Below, in pieces: positions 12,547 through 18,227 of a DNA stretch of 31,748 bases; position 1 is the stretch's first letter, and each line of letters opens with the position of its first letter. The stretch comes from a virus. The position numbers and the translations under genes were made by a program. The notes beneath the pieces were generated by a model. It ran no database searches. It saw nothing but the letters and a program-made list of their open reading frames with translations, and had not been told where the DNA came from. The stretch covers positions 1 to 31,748 of IMG/VR virus record IMGVR_UViG_3300025141_000459. One strand, written 5' to 3'.

Positions 12547-13034
12547 GCTCGTGCCTCCATGTAGATGCGGCGTGACTCCGCCATGCGGTCGGCGCAATCG
12601 GCCACGGTCCACACAGGAGCGGTTCCGAAGTAGTCGCGGCCGTCGTCGTACCACTTGGTACGGGCCGGGGAGTCGATGTCGGTCAGGTCGCCCATCAGGA
12701 GCAGCCCGTCTTGCATCTCGTGGAGGATGAACCTCTCATCGCACGGGTGCGTTGCGCCCTGATTGTCGGAGGATGCGAACACGACCGGGCCAACGAGGGT
12801 GTGGTCGTGGCCTGTCCAGTCGCGAACGATCTTGGTTCCGACGAGGTTGACAGCGAAGTCCTGCGGGTTGCGGAGCAGCCCCTCCTCGTTGACCCACGCG
12901 TCTACGCCGCCGGGGAGGCCGGTGCATTCGACCCAGCCGTCCACGAGGGTGGAGATGTCGTTGTAGGTGTCGTCGGTGGGGGCCACGCGGAACGCGTCGC
13001 CGTTGTCGTTGATTACGAGGTAGTGCTTGTTCAT
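12543..13034 (-). CDS. DUF3846-like protein, 163 aa
   Basis: ATG at 13034 after a GGAGG in a weaker leader hairpin. The pattern V-D-G-W-V-E-C-T-G-L-P, then W-V-N-E-E-G-L-L-R-N-P and D-F-A-V-N-L-V-G, then L-V-G-P-V-V-F (about residues 32-87) matches the DUF3846 layout seen in many actinophages. The C-terminal half is unassigned. Function of the family is not known. First gene of four. Confidence 0.65.
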   Translation of the reverse strand: MNKHYLVINDNGDAFRVAPTDDTYNDISTLVDGWVECTGLPGGVDAWVNEEGLLRNPQDFAVNLVGTKIVRDWTGHDHTLVGPVVFASSDNQGATHPCDERFILHEMQDGLLLMGDLTDIDSPARTKWYDDGRDYFGTAPVWTVADCADRMAESRRIYMEARA

Positions 13035-13071
13035 GTTGTGGCCTCCTCGGCTCGTTGATATGTATGTAGGT

Positions 13072-13093
13072 AGTGTAGTGATTGTGTGTGACA
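13072..13093 (-). promoter_or_regulatory. Octamer-class promoter
   Basis: Minus strand TGTCACAC 13086-13093, 8 bp, TACACT 13072-13077. Confidence 0.72.
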
Positions 13094-13101
13094 ACCGGGG
13101 A

Positions 13102-13872
13102 TCATGTGATCTGAGCCTCGTCGCCCATCCATTCGATCTGGTCAAAGCCGAAGTCGGCTTCGATCTCGTCAAGGTTGCGGGCAGCCTGCTGGTCGGCCGG
13201 AGCCTTGATCCGCTCCCAAACGCCCTTCGGCGTGTAGGCGGGTTGCGGCTGGTAAGCGGCCACCCGGTCAGCGAGTTCGACCTTCCGAATCTGATGGATG
13301 ACCGTTTCCATGCGCAAGTGGTTGGCGATGCGCCACGCCTTGATGGCTTCCACGCCCTTTGTGAACTTGCGGGAACGCATCCCCTGACGCTTCCATTCGG
13401 CACGCCACGCGTCGTTCGCGTAGGCCATAGCGGCGATGGGGCGAGCCTGCCGAATCGCGGTGAGTGCTTCGGTCAGCGGGTAGCCCTGATCCATGAGGAT
13501 GGCGAGCGCCGCCGACGGGCCACGGTTGATGCCCATGTGGCAATGAACCATGATCCGACCGGGCTTGGCGTTGCGGGCGGCTTTCACGATTCCGTCGAAG
13601 TATGCCGTAGGAACGGCTTGTCCGGCGTCGTCAATGGGCATGTGGTGGTAGTCGATGTGAGGCTGGTGCTCACGCACGAAGTCCTCATCGCTCCACTCTA
13701 GGCGGCAGTCGATGATCGTGGTGATGCCGTGGTTGGCCCACTTCTGGAGAAGCGCAGCCGCCTCGGCGGGATCATGGGGCAGGTCGCCGGACAGGGTGAT
13801 CCGGTCGTTGGCGTCGCATAGTTCGCGCCACCACTTGCCATAGTTGGTTGAGTCTGTCATTGTTGTGTTCAT
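13102..13872 (-). CDS. Protein phosphatase, dual-specificity/PTP-like (Cx5R)
   Basis: 256 residues from ATG 13872. The signature V-H-C-H-M-G-I-N-R-G-P-S gives the nucleophile C111 and arginine R117. D81 or D82 in M-P-I-D-D-A-G is a likely general acid, and I-I-D-C-R-L-E-W is the usual strand before it. The family removes phosphate from Tyr or Ser/Thr. The C-terminal 100 residues are extra and unassigned. The -10 TACACT lies six bases before the ATG, so the message is probably leaderless. Upstream is a second, LexA-overlapping promoter. A role against a host kinase-based signal is inference. Confidence 0.85.
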   Translation of the reverse strand: MNTTMTDSTNYGKWWRELCDANDRITLSGDLPHDPAEAAALLQKWANHGITTIIDCRLEWSDEDFVREHQPHIDYHHMPIDDAGQAVPTAYFDGIVKAARNAKPGRIMVHCHMGINRGPSAALAILMDQGYPLTEALTAIRQARPIAAMAYANDAWRAEWKRQGMRSRKFTKGVEAIKAWRIANHLRMETVIHQIRKVELADRVAAYQPQPAYTPKGVWERIKAPADQQAARNLDEIEADFGFDQIEWMGDEAQIT

Positions 13873-13878
13873 GTAGGT

Positions 13879-13907
13879 AGTGTACCAGCGGGGTGTGACA
13901 ACGTCAA
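13879..13907 (-). promoter_or_regulatory. Octamer-class promoter with TTGACG -35, leaderless start
   Basis: Minus strand -35 TTGACG 13902-13907, octamer 13893-13900, TACACT 13879-13884; spacer 17 bp; predicted start at 13872, the A of the ATG. Confidence 0.85.
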
Positions 13908-13939
13908 GGGTTTTCTTGACAAATGGGAAAGAAAAAGAA

Positions 13940-13955
13940 TGTGACCTCCGTCACC
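13940..13955. promoter_or_regulatory. Imperfect CRP-type palindrome
   Basis: TGTGACCTCCGTCACC; one outer mismatch, overlapping the LexA box by one base. Confidence 0.5.
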
Positions 13956-13968
13956 GAACACCTGTTCG
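13955..13968. promoter_or_regulatory. LexA (SOS) box
   Basis: CGAACACCTGTTCG, exact actinobacterial consensus, directly downstream of the -10 at 13969-13974. Confidence 0.75.
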
Positions 13969-13997
13969 ATAATAACGGCCATTATCTGATGTGACAA
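13969..13997 (-). promoter_or_regulatory. Promoter TTGTCA-N17-TATTAT under a LexA box
   Basis: Minus strand -35 TTGTCA 13992-13997 and -10 TATTAT 13969-13974. The start would fall in the LexA box, and the -35 is inside the palindrome at 13990-14005. Best-formed SOS promoter in the window. Confidence 0.65.
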
Positions 13998-14005
13998 ACG
14001 TCACA
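13990..14005. promoter_or_regulatory. CRP/GlxR-type palindrome
   Basis: TGTGACAAACGTCACA, perfect TGTGAC/GTCACA arms, covering the -35 of the SOS promoter. From 14006 to 14330 I see no gene: a short alternating tract (14126-14145) and a tandem repeat only. Confidence 0.6.
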
Positions 14006-14202
14006 CCAGCAAGATGAGAAAAAACTGCCCTCCGCACGCCTTGGTACTTGGGGGGGGAGAGTGCCGTATCCGCAAGGACGGCAGGGTTCGATGTTTGGCG
14101 ATCCCGGTAACTCTCCCTCCCTCCGGCGCGCGCGAGCGAGTCCCGCACTGGCGGCCACAGGCCGGGGCTGCCTGATCTCAACCCCCGGACAGTCCCGAGG
14201 CT

Positions 14203-14277
14203 GGTCGAGCACGAAGTCGTCGAGGCCGAGGCAGGTCGAGCACGAGGTCGTCGAGGCCGAGGCAGGAGGTCGTCGAG
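14203..14277. repeat. 31-bp tandem repeat, two copies plus partial
   Basis: 14203-14233 and 14234-14264 differ at one base; a partial copy follows to 14277. In non-coding DNA. Confidence 0.7.
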
Positions 14278-14339
14278 AAATGCGTGGAGCACCGCCGACA
14301 AATCTGAGCCAAATCCGTTCCGCCCCCACCCGAATCGAC

Positions 14340-14361
14340 TGTCACACCCCGTGGCTACACT
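14340..14361 (+). promoter_or_regulatory. Octamer-class promoter, plus strand
   Basis: TGTCACAC 14340-14347, 8 bp, TACACT 14356-14361, serving the small gene at 14402. Confidence 0.75.
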
Positions 14362-14401
14362 GTAGGTACAAGCAATAATCACCGACAACGGGGAGACAGA
14401 C

Positions 14402-14503
14402 ATGAAGAACTACCTGATTTACCTTTGGTTGGACTTCCGGATCTGGTTGGACGAACGCCTGCACGACGGCCAACCCAGTTCGTGGAAAAACATCCGCGGC
14501 TGA
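14402..14503 (+). CDS. Small protein, 33 aa
   Basis: ATG at 14402 follows GGGGAG seven bases upstream, with a promoter and a terminator on either side, so it is a complete one-gene unit. The N-terminal Y-L-I-Y-L-W-L-D-F-R-I-W-L-D-E-R is amphipathic and aromatic, then a polar tail. It may lie on the membrane surface. Function unknown. Confidence 0.72.
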   Translation: MKNYLIYLWLDFRIWLDERLHDGQPSSWKNIRG

Positions 14504-14515
14504 TCCGGCCCGCCG

Positions 14516-14543
14516 AAGCCCCTCCCGAAAGGGGGGGGCTTTT
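14516..14543 (+). terminator. Intrinsic terminator
   Basis: AAGCCCC stem with a short purine loop and TTTT, after the 33-residue gene. Near copy at 15012-15037. Confidence 0.75.
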
Positions 14544-14617
14544 GCGCGTCTGGAACTCCCCGGACAAGTCCCGAGGTCGGGGGCCGATGCCGGGACGGGC
14601 CGATGCCGGACGCGCAA

Positions 14618-14645
14618 CGTCCCCGGCTCAAACGAACCGGGGACG
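14618..14645 (-). terminator. 9-bp stem-loop after a micropeptide gene
   Basis: Arms 14618-14626 and 14637-14645, symmetrical GC stem, just past the stop of the 14652-14723 gene. Confidence 0.5.
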
Positions 14646-14651
14646 CCGGGG

Positions 14652-14723
14652 TCACATCTTGGTGACCACAACCGCCCAGCCTGCTAAGACTGTGGCGATC
14701 GACAGAAGCGGCAAGAGCCACAT
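14652..14723 (-). CDS. 23-residue single-span membrane micropeptide
   Basis: ATG at 14723 with a strong AGGAGG site set in CTTAC-AGGAG-GTGAG and its own promoter at 14757. The product is W-L-L-P-L-L-S-I-A-T-V-L-A-G-W then V-V-V-T-K-M: one transmembrane helix with a lysine near the end. A dedicated transcript for 23 codons argues for a real product. Function unknown. Confidence 0.75.
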   Translation of the reverse strand: MWLLPLLSIATVLAGWAVVVTKM

Positions 14724-14756
14724 ATTCCTCACCTCCTGTAAGTTGTCGATACCAAT

Positions 14757-14778
14757 AGTGTAGTCGTCGGGTGTGACA
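14757..14778 (-). promoter_or_regulatory. Octamer-class promoter (divergent pair, left)
   Basis: Minus strand TGTCACAC 14771-14778, 8 bp, TACACT 14757-14762. Forms an 11-bp inverted repeat with the plus-strand octamer at 14797. Confidence 0.78.
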
Positions 14779-14796
14779 GTCGCTCATATGGCACCC

Positions 14797-14818
14797 TGTC
14801 ACACCCCATCGCTACACT
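14797..14818 (+). promoter_or_regulatory. Octamer-class promoter (divergent pair, right)
   Basis: TGTCACAC 14797-14804, 8 bp, TACACT 14813-14818, for the 14857 gene. Confidence 0.78.
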
Positions 14819-14856
14819 ATGGGTACAAGCAGAAAACACCAAAGGGGGTGAAACTG

Positions 14857-15003
14857 ATGATTGTCCACAGCGATGCTGACATCGATATGCTCGATGTCGC
14901 TCCGGTGCAGACCCATTGCGAGGTCTGTGATCGGAAGTCGGATTTGGTGCTGGGACTTTGCTCCCCGTGCCTGCGTATCGAGAACGCAGCACTCAGCATC
15001 TGA
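14857..15003 (+). CDS. Zinc-ribbon protein, 48 aa
   Basis: ATG at 14857 after AAAGGGGGTG; an upstream in-frame ATG would read through the promoter and is rejected. C-E-V-C-D-R and C-S-P-C, 11 residues apart, form a compact zinc knuckle. The N-terminus is acidic (S-D-A-D-I-D-M-L-D-V). Single-gene plus-strand unit with its own terminator. Confidence 0.8.
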   Translation: MIVHSDADIDMLDVAPVQTHCEVCDRKSDLVLGLCSPCLRIENAALSI

Positions 15004-15011
15004 ACTCGCTG

Positions 15012-15037
15012 AAGCCCCTCCCGAGTGGGGGGGCTTT
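15012..15037 (+). terminator. Intrinsic terminator, probably bidirectional
   Basis: AAGCCCC stem, loop, GGGGCTTTT; also faces the end of the minus-strand operon at 15104. Homologous to 14516-14543 including flanks. Confidence 0.72.
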
Positions 15038-15103
15038 TGCGCGTCTTGGCCCGGAGGTCAGGCCGCCCCGGTCGGTGGCGGTGCCCTGCGGGACTCGCGG
15101 GGG

Positions 15104-15238
15104 TTACCCGGAGAGTTCTACGAGGTTCCGCAGATCAAGCAGGAAGTTCTGGATTTCATCGGCGGAGAACAGTTCCCGCTGCGCCGTTTGGGTGAGAAAC
15201 GCTTCGATTTCTTGGATTAGCGTGTCGGTGTTGCTCAT
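15104..15238 (-). CDS. Small helical protein, 44 aa
   Basis: ATG at 15238 overlaps the upstream stop (ATGA). Two helices (T-L-I-Q-E-I-E-A-F-L-T-Q-T and A-D-E-I-Q-N-F-L-L-D-L-R-N-L-V). Last of seven coupled genes from 17077. Function unknown. Confidence 0.7.
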   Translation of the reverse strand: MSNTDTLIQEIEAFLTQTAQRELFSADEIQNFLLDLRNLVELSG

Positions 15239-15792
15239 CGCGACGCCACCTTGGGCTGGTTCGGAACGAAATCGACCCCGTTCTCCATGACCGTCATCGG
15301 TGGAGATTGCCTCGGTTGCCCCGAACAATTTGGCCCGACGAACCGATAGTCAACCGTGCGCCCGTTGGTGTACCCGACCACAGACTTGCGCCCGGTCGCC
15401 TTCCACATCGGGGCATCGCCCGCCGGGTACACCCACAGCCAGAACTCGTTCGCCGTGTCCATCAGCCGCGACTCGGCGGGATGCAACTGGACTGCTTCCC
15501 GCTCCGGGCCGACCACCTCGTTCTTGATTTGCTGGAGGTGCCGCCACGGGACATGAATGGTACGGGCGTTGTTGTGGACCCCGATACTGACCGCTCCGAA
15601 GCGGTCTCTACCGAGGTAGTTGACGCTGACCGTGTAGCGGTCGTTGCTCCATGTCTCGTCGCAGAGCAGTCCGTCAAGATCGACACCGGGGAACTTCGCC
15701 TGCGCCTCCGCCCGGTAGAGCGCCTGCTCAATTTCCGACGAGCGGACGAGGGGCGTCCACGGCTTCTGCTTCGACGGTCCACGCTTGTTCAT
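15235..15792 (-). CDS. Conserved phage protein, 185 aa (W-x2-L-Q-x-I-K-N type)
   Basis: ATG at 15792 overlaps the upstream stop (ATGA). The stretch W-R-H-L-Q-Q-I-K-N-E-V-V-G-P-E-R-E-A-V, then P-A-E-S-R-L-M-D-T-A-N-E-F-W-L-W-V, is a pattern I know from many uncharacterised phage proteins (DUF7694-like, from memory). The N-terminus is basic. The biochemical role of that family is not known. Confidence 0.72.
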   Translation of the reverse strand: MNKRGPSKQKPWTPLVRSSEIEQALYRAEAQAKFPGVDLDGLLCDETWSNDRYTVSVNYLGRDRFGAVSIGVHNNARTIHVPWRHLQQIKNEVVGPEREAVQLHPAESRLMDTANEFWLWVYPAGDAPMWKATGRKSVVGYTNGRTVDYRFVGPNCSGQPRQSPPMTVMENGVDFVPNQPKVASR

Positions 15793-15971
15793 CCGACGTT
15801 CTGCCATGCGTCTGCGCCGGGGATCAGTCCGAGTTTGGACCCGCTGTCCCACTTGACGAATACGGTGCCGATGTGGTCGATGAAGTCCACGGTGCCTTCG
15901 TCCCCTCGCACCAAGTCGGTGTAGGGGTCGTCGGTGTGGACGAGTTGGACGCGGTCGCCAATGTTGCTCAT
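15789..15971 (-). CDS. DUF4314-like small beta-barrel protein, 60 aa
   Basis: ATG at 15971 overlaps the upstream stop (ATGA). G-D-R-V-Q-L-V-H-T-D-D-P-Y-T-D-L, then G-D-E-G-T-V and V-K-W-D-S-G-S-K-L-G-L-I-P-G, is the DUF4314 pattern, an SH3-like barrel found in phages and plasmids. Function unknown. Confidence 0.8.
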   Translation of the reverse strand: MSNIGDRVQLVHTDDPYTDLVRGDEGTVDFIDHIGTVFVKWDSGSKLGLIPGADAWQNVG

Positions 15972-16210
15972 TGGACAAGCCGCAAGTTGGGTTTGGGTAT
16001 GGCGGCAACGATTTCAGCCTGTAGGGCGTCGTGGGTTTCCTGTTGCTTTGCCAGTTCGGCTTCCATGTAGGTCAACAGTTCGTCCTGCAATGGAAGGCTT
16101 CGATGAATCAGTTGGATGACCCTCTTGGTCATGGTCATCTTGTGGGCGAGCCGGTCGGCCATGCGTTGGCAGACGCGTTGGCGTGTGGTGTCGTTGTCGT
16201 TGTCGCTCAT
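15968..16210 (-). CDS. Helical/coiled-coil protein, 80 aa
   Basis: ATG at 16210 overlaps the upstream stop (ATGA). Long helices (R-M-A-D-R-L-A-H-K-M-T-M-T-K and L-L-T-Y-M-E-A-E-L-A-K-Q-Q-E). No enzymatic motif. Unknown. Confidence 0.7.
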   Translation of the reverse strand: MSDNDNDTTRQRVCQRMADRLAHKMTMTKRVIQLIHRSLPLQDELLTYMEAELAKQQETHDALQAEIVAAIPKPNLRLVQ

Positions 16211-16458
16211 GCCAGCGCCTCCGCCCACGGGTCAGCCACAGCGACTGGGCTGACGGTCACCAGCGCGCCGTCAGGAGCGACCCCGAAGATTTCGCCGGGT
16301 CCGTTCCCTTCTGTGTCGCGCGATGCGTAGAGGACGGTTCCGTCCGAAAGGTCAAGAGCGACAGACGCCGCACCCCAACCTTCCTTCGCCGTTTCCTCGT
16401 CCGTCATCAGACGGACCTTCACGATGGTTTGCCCGATGGGCCAGTTATCGACGCTCAT
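16207..16458 (-). CDS. Hypothetical beta-rich protein, 83 aa
   Basis: ATG at 16458 overlaps the upstream stop (ATGA). I-V-K-V-R-L-M-T-D-E-E-T-A-K-E-G-W is an alternation typical of small phage proteins in which a strand pair precedes a D-G turn (L-S-D-G-T-V-L-Y-A-S). Unknown. Confidence 0.7.
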   Translation of the reverse strand: MSVDNWPIGQTIVKVRLMTDEETAKEGWGAASVALDLSDGTVLYASRDTEGNGPGEIFGVAPDGALVTVSPVAVADPWAEALA

Positions 16459-16637
16459 AGCAACTCGCCGTCCACTTGGGTAGCAGCGTGGGAGTAGACC
16501 TCGGTCCAGTTCGCGTCGCAACCGTTGTCAGCGGTGCAGTAGGCGTCAACGTGAACGTCGTCCTCGCTGATGTCGGAAGCGTCGCCGCTCCAGTCAATCT
16601 GCTCGCCGCACTTCGGACACTCAGTCAATGCGCTCAT
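16455..16637 (-). CDS. Zinc-ribbon protein, 60 aa
   Basis: ATG at 16637 overlaps the upstream stop (ATGA). C-P-K-C-G-E-Q and Y-C-T-A-D-N-G-C-D-A-N-W give a four-cysteine zinc ribbon, followed by E-V-Y, a common phage arrangement. Acidic linker between the knuckles. Function unknown. Confidence 0.78.
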   Translation of the reverse strand: MSALTECPKCGEQIDWSGDASDISEDDVHVDAYCTADNGCDANWTEVYSHAATQVDGELL

Positions 16638-17077
16638 GCCGTCACCTCGTTGAGATCGACGTAGTGACCTTTGTCCTCGTCGTAGACGACGGTGCCGTCG
16701 TTGAGGCCGGTGATGAATCGGGCCGACATTGACTGCTCCCCTGAGTGGGGGTCCTCATCGAAGTAGATATGGAGGGCGACCACGCGGCCGTCCTCGTCCA
16801 TGTCGCCGTAGACGGGATAGTGCCCGTCGCCGTAGCCGGAGCCGGAGGCGATGGCCGTGGCAAAGCCCTTGACGGGGAACTCGCCGTAACCTTTGTCGGA
16901 GAGTGTCACCTTGCAGGGGTGGCCGTACCCGGCGGTCTTGTGGTCTTTGGGATCGTGCACGGGGGCATCGTCGTATGGCCCGTCCATGATGTAGCAGGGG
17001 TCAGCGATGATCACCTGCCCGCTATCGACCGAAACGTGGCCGACCTTGACGGTTTGGTTGGTGGTGGTCGTGTTCAT
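16634..17077 (-). CDS. Conserved phage protein, 147 aa (DSG-x-I-x-DPCY type)
   Basis: ATG at 17077 after GAACC-GAGGA-GGTTC. V-D-S-G-Q-V-I-I-A-D-P-C-Y-I-M near the N-terminus and Y-G-D-G-H-Y-P-V-Y in the middle match an uncharacterised family I know from phages, related in pattern to DUF4241. A mostly beta fold is likely. First gene of the seven-gene operon. Confidence 0.75.
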   Translation of the reverse strand: MNTTTTNQTVKVGHVSVDSGQVIIADPCYIMDGPYDDAPVHDPKDHKTAGYGHPCKVTLSDKGYGEFPVKGFATAIASGSGYGDGHYPVYGDMDEDGRVVALHIYFDEDPHSGEQSMSARFITGLNDGTVVYDEDKGHYVDLNEVTA

Positions 17078-17108
17078 GTGGAACCTCCTCGGTTCGTTGG
17101 TTGTTACA

Positions 17109-17130
17109 GGTGTAGGGACGAGGTGTGACA
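17109..17130 (-). promoter_or_regulatory. Octamer-class promoter
   Basis: Minus strand TGTCACAC 17123-17130, 8 bp, -10 TACACC 17109-17114; heads the seven-gene operon. Confidence 0.68.
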
Positions 17131-17139
17131 CGCTCACGC

Positions 17140-17208
17140 TCACACGCCCCACGGGTGCTTGTCCCAGCAGAGGAACAGCACGACGGCGAGCAGGAAGAAG
17201 GCGATCAT
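17140..17208 (-). CDS. 22-residue single-span membrane micropeptide
   Basis: ATG at 17208 overlaps the stop of the 17205-17357 gene (ATGA); TGA at 17140-17142. I-A-F-F-L-L-A-V-V-L-F-L-C-W then D-K-H-P-W-G-V: one membrane helix and a short polar end. Coupled to another membrane protein, so the two may work together. Function unknown. Confidence 0.68.
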   Translation of the reverse strand: MIAFFLLAVVLFLCWDKHPWGV

Positions 17209-17357
17209 GCGTTGGTCCTTTCTGCTGCCACGGTTTCGCGGTAAAGGCGAAGCGAGGGCAGCCGTCCGACGGTGACCAGAGAGACAGCCACCGCGTTGAG
17301 GATGAAGTAGGCGACGAAACCGCCGACTATGAAACCGATGTGAAAGAGAGTGTCCAT
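17205..17357 (-). CDS. 50-residue single-span membrane protein (copy 2)
   Basis: ATG at 17357 after AGAAGGG. Differs from the 4411-4560 product mainly by conservative changes in the helix and a different last four residues. Nearly the whole gene is duplicated at DNA level. Here it is followed by a micropeptide instead of the 82-residue protein. Driven by a strong TTGACA-N17-TACACT promoter. Confidence 0.8.
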   Translation of the reverse strand: MDTLFHIGFIVGGFVAYFILNAVAVSLVTVGRLPSLRLYRETVAAERTNA

Positions 17358-17396
17358 GTAAGCCCTTCTTGTTAGTTAGTTATTGTTGCTATCTAA

Positions 17397-17425
17397 AGTG
17401 TAGTCGACTGGTGTGACGGTGTCAA
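17397..17425 (-). promoter_or_regulatory. Octamer-class promoter with consensus -35
   Basis: Minus strand -35 TTGACA 17420-17425, variant octamer CGTCACAC 17411-17418, TACACT 17397-17402, spacer 17 bp. The block is similar to 13879-13920, including an upstream TTGTCAAGAAAAC. Confidence 0.85.
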
Positions 17426-17471
17426 TAGTTTTCTTGACAAGTGAGGGGTGTCATCCGTCACACCGCTCAAT

Positions 17472-17485
17472 CGAACAGGTGTTCG
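17472..17485. promoter_or_regulatory. LexA (SOS) box
   Basis: CGAACAGGTGTTCG, exact consensus, one base past the stop of the gene at 17487-17621 and about 45 bp upstream of the 17420 -35. Confidence 0.7.
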
Positions 17486-17486
17486 G

Positions 17487-17621
17487 TCAATCCAGCCAAG
17501 TCGTAAACAGCACGATGCCGACAAGAGCCAAGATGCTGCTGATCAAGATGACGCTCATGCGAAGCACCGGCATCCAGAAGTCGAACCAATCCGACTCATA
17601 GATGTAGGTCAGGTTCCGCAC
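17487..17621 (-). CDS. Small membrane protein, up to 44 aa
   Basis: TGA at 17487-17489; the C-terminal 23 residues are one hydrophobic helix (M-S-V-I-L-I-S-S-I-L-A-L-V-G-I-V-L-F). The frame extends to GTG 17621 through Y-E-S-D-W-F-D-F-W, which reads as a plausible N-terminus. ATGs at 17573 and 17558 are alternatives, and none has a clear ribosome site. It overlaps the 3' end of the upstream gene by 26 bp if the GTG is used. Confidence 0.5.
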   Translation of the reverse strand: MRNLTYIYESDWFDFWMPVLRMSVILISSILALVGIVLFTTWLD

Positions 17622-17781
17622 GACGAATCGAAGTCCCGTCTGAAGTTCTGATGATGTACGTCAGTCCCGGCAGCATCTCAACCAGCGCAGGGCCGAAGAA
17701 CGTCCATCGGGACTTACCCGGATCACGCGAATCGAATGCCCGGACGACCGTGTGCTCGTCGATCTGGATCTCGTTGTTCAT
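17596..17781 (-). CDS. Hypothetical protein, 61 aa
   Basis: ATG at 17781 with AGGGA upstream. Beta-rich: I-Q-I-D-E-H-T-V-V-R-A-F, then W-T-F-F-G-P-A-L-V-E-M-L-P-G-L-T-Y-I-I-R-T. The leader contains a terminator-like hairpin at 17805-17836. Not recognised. Confidence 0.68.
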   Translation of the reverse strand: MNNEIQIDEHTVVRAFDSRDPGKSRWTFFGPALVEMLPGLTYIIRTSDGTSIRRAEPDLHL

Positions 17782-17804
17782 ATTACTTCCCTTTAGATGC
17801 TCGA

Positions 17805-17836
17805 AAACCCCTGACCGCCGAGACGATCAGGGGTTT
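17805..17836. terminator. Symmetrical hairpin in a leader (attenuator or terminator)
   Basis: Perfect 10-bp arms 17805-17814 and 17827-17836, 12-nt loop, with AAA/TTT ends on both strands. It sits between the promoter at 17869-17897 and ATG 17781. Confidence 0.6.
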
Positions 17837-17868
17837 CCAATACCCAAATGTTCGTTCGGGGTAAATAA

Positions 17869-17897
17869 ACCATAACGCACATCGAGGCAGAAGTCAA
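17869..17897 (-). promoter_or_regulatory. Canonical promoter TTGACT-N17-TATGGT
   Basis: Minus strand -35 TTGACT 17892-17897, -10 TATGGT 17869-17874. No octamer. Confidence 0.6.
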
Positions 17898-17916
17898 CCC
17901 TCGGCGAGTCCCGAGC

Positions 17917-17930
17917 ACGATCGCGATCGT
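17917..17930. repeat. 14-bp palindrome ACGATCGCGATCGT (copy 1)
   Basis: Perfect palindrome in non-coding DNA, 20 bp upstream of a -35. Confidence 0.75.
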
Positions 17931-18066
17931 AGGAAATCTGAAAGATCGCGCAAGAGGCGGCCGCCGGAGGCCATGACATGTGTGAAGAACCATATTCATC
18001 TTCCTCCGCTCCCCAAGAAATCTGAGAAATCGTGCAGGAATCGGTCGCCGAGGGACATGTAACAGG
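17931..18066. repeat. Imperfect direct repeat, about 50 bp twice
   Basis: 17931-17981 and 18015-18066 share G-AAATCTGA-, ATCG-GCA-, -CGCCG-GG- and GACATGT blocks with an 84-bp period. The stretch 17840-18227 has no convincing gene. Confidence 0.5.
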
Positions 18067-18227
18067 TAGCGGCCTCGACATTTTTCCTGAAAGGAGGCAA
18101 CGAAGAGGCTCCCAACTCCGAAAGGGAAGGTGAAGGGCCGTTACAAATCCGGCGTTTCCGCTGATTGGTACCCACGAAGAAAGAAGGGCGTCCAACCGGG
18201 ACTGCCCGACGAGAGTAAAGGTAAGCA

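Noticed and set aside
13951-14403. 150-codon minus-strand open frame
   Set aside because: It runs through promoters, LexA box, operators and the tandem repeat; the composition is not protein-like.
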